A DNA stretch of 64,000 nt from Anaerolineae bacterium (GTDB taxonomy: Bacteria; Chloroflexota; Anaerolineae; Aggregatilineales; Phototrophicaceae), in assembly GCA_022824365.1 (NCBI GenBank), contig JAJEAA010000008.1:50723-114722 (forward strand). The letters run 5' to 3'. The stretch's first letter is position 1, and each line of letters begins with the position of its first letter. The position numbers were made by a program, and so were the translations under genes. Below the pieces are notes generated by a model. That model saw only the letters and a list, made by a program, of their open reading frames with translations, was not told the origin of the DNA and did not search any database. Positions 61,626 through 64,000 of this stretch are shown piece by piece.

Positions 61626-63689
61626 ATGATGTTGCGAGGTCTGCATTTGAAGCGCTACCCTAGTTTCTTCCAATACTGGCTTAATGACCGCGTCCTGTTG
61701 CTTGGCAGCGGGTTCATTATTCTTGCGGGCATCAGCCTTTCTCTCGTCGATGTCACTTTTGTCTCGCCCTGGTTGCGCATCACGGTTGGTTTGCTGGTCT
61801 TCATTTTGCCCGGCGGTTATCTCTTCGCCCTGGCGCCAGCGCGGGATGAGTGGGACCTCATCGACTTCATCGGCTATGGCTTTGCCTTCTCGGTGGCGCT
61901 GATTACCTTGCTGGGCCTCATCACGCGAACGCTGGCGCTGCACATTGATACGGTCGAGTTCATCTGGCACACGCTGGCGGTAGTCGGCTTTGCGGCGGTC
62001 TTCTATCGCCGGTGGCGGTCGCCCGCGATTAACCTCCAGTTGCGCGCGCCCATTGCAGCGACACTCGCGGTAATCCTGATTCTGGTCGCGCTGTATGCGC
62101 ATACCAGTTTCTTCGCAGCGGACATGAGCAGAGATCAGTTCCGCCATCACGCCGCCGTTAACGGTTTCCTGCGCGACGAGCCGCTGGGTTGGGCGGAGCC
62201 CTACTACGAATCCGGCAATCCCATCGCCGATCGCATGTATCTGACCTACTGGGTGCTGGCGCAAGCGCTGGCAGTCGAGATAAGCGCTGTGCCGATCGCG
62301 CTCACGCGCTACCTGATTAACTCGTTTGCCATGACTATGTCAGTAGTGGCTATGTACGTATTCGCGCGCAACTTGGGCCACGGCCGGCGGACGTCTCTCA
62401 TATATGTCTGCCTCGGTCTTTTCGCCTATAGCATGTTGGCTGTATACAGCGGCCAACCCGGCTCGCAGTTCTACTACCGCCCGCTGTTGGATAAGGTCAT
62501 CGCCGCTTTCGCCCTAGCGCCTGTTGCTGTCTCCAGCGCTTGGCTCTGCGCCAAGACGGGAAGCAATCGCGCGTATTTCGGTTTCGGCTTGGCTTTTACG
62601 GCTACTGTCTCAGTGCACGCGATTTCCGGCGGATTCGCCGCCGTTATCATCGGGCTGTTTTGCGTCATCCGACTATTAACGGATCGAGCCAAATGGAGGG
62701 GCAGCCTCAAGCTCCTCGCCCTGCTGTTTCTGCTCTTCTTGCCCACCATCCTGGTGCGTTTGAATACCGCGGACACGACCATCTATTATTTTGACGAACT
62801 GCCAGACGATGTCGGCAGCGGCATTCACAGGTACGACGCGATCAATCCATTCGATGGCGGCAACAATTTCTACGCGATCCATTCGAACTCGGCAGGCGCG
62901 CTGACATATCTGTTGATCGCATTTGCCTTGTTGTCCGTGGCGGCGCGGCGTCTGGATGCGCGGAGCAAGCTGATGCTCGCCTATGTCTTGGCCGTCAGTA
63001 TCGGTCTGCTGCCCTATACCGCCTGGATCTATGGTCGTCTGGTCTCCGTCAATCACATTGTGCGCATATTGTGGCTTATGCCGTACGGATACATCTTGGG
63101 TTTTGTATTGGATACGGGATATTCCGCCCTTGCGCGCGCCCTTCCCGCTAGCTCGCGCCTGACTGGCTGGCTAGGCAGCGATCGTCTTTTCTACGCGCTG
63201 CTGGCTGTCGTTTTGCTGCTGACTGTGCAGCGGCATCAAATCAGCTCGAGAGTAGACTTGAGCCGGGACATCGCAACGGCAACAAGCGGCGAAACTGAAA
63301 TGCTGGAAATCGCCGAATATCTTGACGCTAATCATGACGAACGCGTCTGGATCGCCGCAAGCGATGAATATCGCGAGCTTATTCTCGCCATGCATTGGAA
63401 GGTCATTTCGCTCTCGCGCTTTTCCGCCAACAGAATGTCGTATTACTCGAACTTGCCGGTTGAAGAGATGCGAATCCAGCGAGAATCTAATTTCCGCCTT
63501 TACAAAGCTGATGTGACGGTCGAGGAGAGGCTCGCAATTGTCGATCGATACGATATCGATTATTTGCTTTTCCCAAAGGGCTACGCCTGGATAGTCGACG
63601 CGCTTTATCAAATGGACAAACAGCGCTTCGAATTGGTTTATTCCGGCGAGACCTTACGCTTGGTACGGGTGCATGAGAAGTCAAGTTAA
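61626..63689 (+). CDS. Multi-pass membrane protein, paralogue 2 (possible GT-C type)
   Basis: 687 aa from ATG 61626 (61629 also possible). Same layout as 59430-61460: about 12 TM segments, the shared loop 'GWAEPYYESGNPIADRMYLT', and the same C-terminal tail ending 'LRLVRVHEKSS'. Similarity holds at DNA level over long stretches in the first third (about 59570-60070 and 61790-62280) and drops in the middle, which suggests recent duplication plus divergence or conversion. Separated from paralogue 1 by 165 bp. Role unknown; lipid-linked sugar transfer is a guess. Confidence 0.85.
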   Translation: MMLRGLHLKRYPSFFQYWLNDRVLLLGSGFIILAGISLSLVDVTFVSPWLRITVGLLVFILPGGYLFALAPARDEWDLIDFIGYGFAFSVALITLLGLITRTLALHIDTVEFIWHTLAVVGFAAVFYRRWRSPAINLQLRAPIAATLAVILILVALYAHTSFFAADMSRDQFRHHAAVNGFLRDEPLGWAEPYYESGNPIADRMYLTYWVLAQALAVEISAVPIALTRYLINSFAMTMSVVAMYVFARNLGHGRRTSLIYVCLGLFAYSMLAVYSGQPGSQFYYRPLLDKVIAAFALAPVAVSSAWLCAKTGSNRAYFGFGLAFTATVSVHAISGGFAAVIIGLFCVIRLLTDRAKWRGSLKLLALLFLLFLPTILVRLNTADTTIYYFDELPDDVGSGIHRYDAINPFDGGNNFYAIHSNSAGALTYLLIAFALLSVAARRLDARSKLMLAYVLAVSIGLLPYTAWIYGRLVSVNHIVRILWLMPYGYILGFVLDTGYSALARALPASSRLTGWLGSDRLFYALLAVVLLLTVQRHQISSRVDLSRDIATATSGETEMLEIAEYLDANHDERVWIAASDEYRELILAMHWKVISLSRFSANRMSYYSNLPVEEMRIQRESNFRLYKADVTVEERLAIVDRYDIDYLLFPKGYAWIVDALYQMDKQRFELVYSGETLRLVRVHEKSS

Positions 63690-63782
63690 GCCCCCAAATC
63701 AGCGACCGATTTCTCGCGATTCCGCACAGTCGCGGCCGCCACGGTGAAACCGACCAACCGCATTTATTCGTCAAATCTATCC

Positions 63783-63811
63783 TTGACAGGGCATTTGGCA
63801 GTTGTTAAGCT
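63783..63811 (+). promoter_or_regulatory. Predicted rRNA operon promoter
   Basis: Perfect -35 TTGACA (63783-63788), 17-bp spacer, -10 TAAGCT (63806-63811, keeping the key T-A...T). Predicted start about 63818; the leader to 16S is about 107 nt. Confidence 0.6.
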
Positions 63812-63824
63812 ATCGACATCAAAA

Positions 63825-63849
63825 GTGAGAGGATGACTCTCGCTTTTTT
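63825..63849 (+). terminator. Terminator-like hairpin in rRNA leader
   Basis: GTGAGAG (63825-63831) pairs with CTCTCGC (63837-63843), one G-U pair, loop GATGA, followed by TTTTTT (63844-63849). It lies between the predicted promoter and the 16S gene, so it would attenuate unless antiterminated, or it may stop readthrough from the upstream gene. A second small hairpin CCCT-TGAT-AGGG follows at 63853-63864. Confidence 0.6.
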
Positions 63850-63924
63850 GCGCCCTTGATAGGGTAAGCGAGTGCGGATTAACAGCAGAATAGCAGGTTA
63901 AGACAGAGCGAAACAAACCCTGTG

Positions 63925-64000
63925 AATACGGAGAGTTTGATCCTGGCTCAGGATGAACGTTGGCGGCGTGCCTAATACATGCAAGTCGAACGGGAAAGTG
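63925..64000 (+). rRNA. 16S ribosomal RNA, 5' end (cut by window edge)
   Basis: The conserved 27F primer site AGAGTTTGATCCTGGCTCAG begins at 63932, so position 1 (E. coli numbering) is about 63925. It continues with the conserved GATGAACG and GCGTGCCTAATACATGCAAG blocks to the edge. Only about 76 nt are present. Confidence 0.97.

Overview
The window is a GC-rich, densely packed bacterial chromosome segment. It most likely comes from Chloroflexota (Anaerolineae-like). The evidence is a lipoprotein with a Thr/Pro linker and an SH3b domain, CSLREA-type beta-helix and LppX/LprAFG-like secreted proteins, duplicated bifunctional penicillin-binding proteins, a short SigA-type sigma factor, GTAGGGGCGAC-type dispersed palindromes, and the first bases of a 16S rRNA at the right edge. 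The phylum is inferred from gene content; only about 76 nt of 16S are visible.

Layout. 1-11.2 kb: a sulfated-carbohydrate locus. Two carbohydrate ABC importers (two permeases plus a binding protein each) are transcribed divergently from a 298-bp control region, each followed by a sulfatase; a third sulfatase is cut by the left edge. No importer ATPase and no glycosidase is present. 11.2-13.4 kb: tRNA-Arg(ACG) with its own promoter and terminator, an SH3b lipoprotein and a secreted-looking beta-sandwich-like protein. 13.5-25.2 kb: isoprenoid and envelope genes (polyprenyl synthase, PBP1C, LppX-like lipoprotein, GT2 glycosyltransferase, PBP1A, acetyltransferase, a TIR-FHA protein, GT4 glycosyltransferase). 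25.2-35.3 kb: M28 peptidase, SDR epimerase, sigma factor with YceD (DUF177), REC-like/DUF309 protein, S9 peptidase, methyltransferase, GT4, orphan OmpR-type regulator. 35.8-46.7 kb: RAM-domain protein, guaA, a SixA-nitroreductase fusion, an FmdB-like protein without its zinc ligands, methyltransferase, CSLREA beta-helix protein, acpS, PucR regulator, deoC, haloalkane dehalogenase. 47-52.5 kb: prfA-prmC, class V aminotransferase, an RlmD-like methyltransferase without its nucleophilic Cys, DsbA-like protein. 52.5-53.65 kb: a gene-poor stretch with repeats and a G10 tract. 53.65-64 kb: rsgA, a Rieske fusion protein, dnaX-ybaB-recR, two tandem paralogous multi-pass membrane proteins, then the rRNA promoter and 16S start.

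How genes work together. The left locus appears built to import still-sulfated sugars and desulfate them in the cytoplasm, because the two complete sulfatases have no signal peptide. The 13-25 kb block fits lipid-carrier and cell-wall synthesis. prfA-prmC and dnaX-ybaB-recR are classic conserved pairs. Three convergent gene pairs overlap by exactly CTAA, which shows how compact the genome is.
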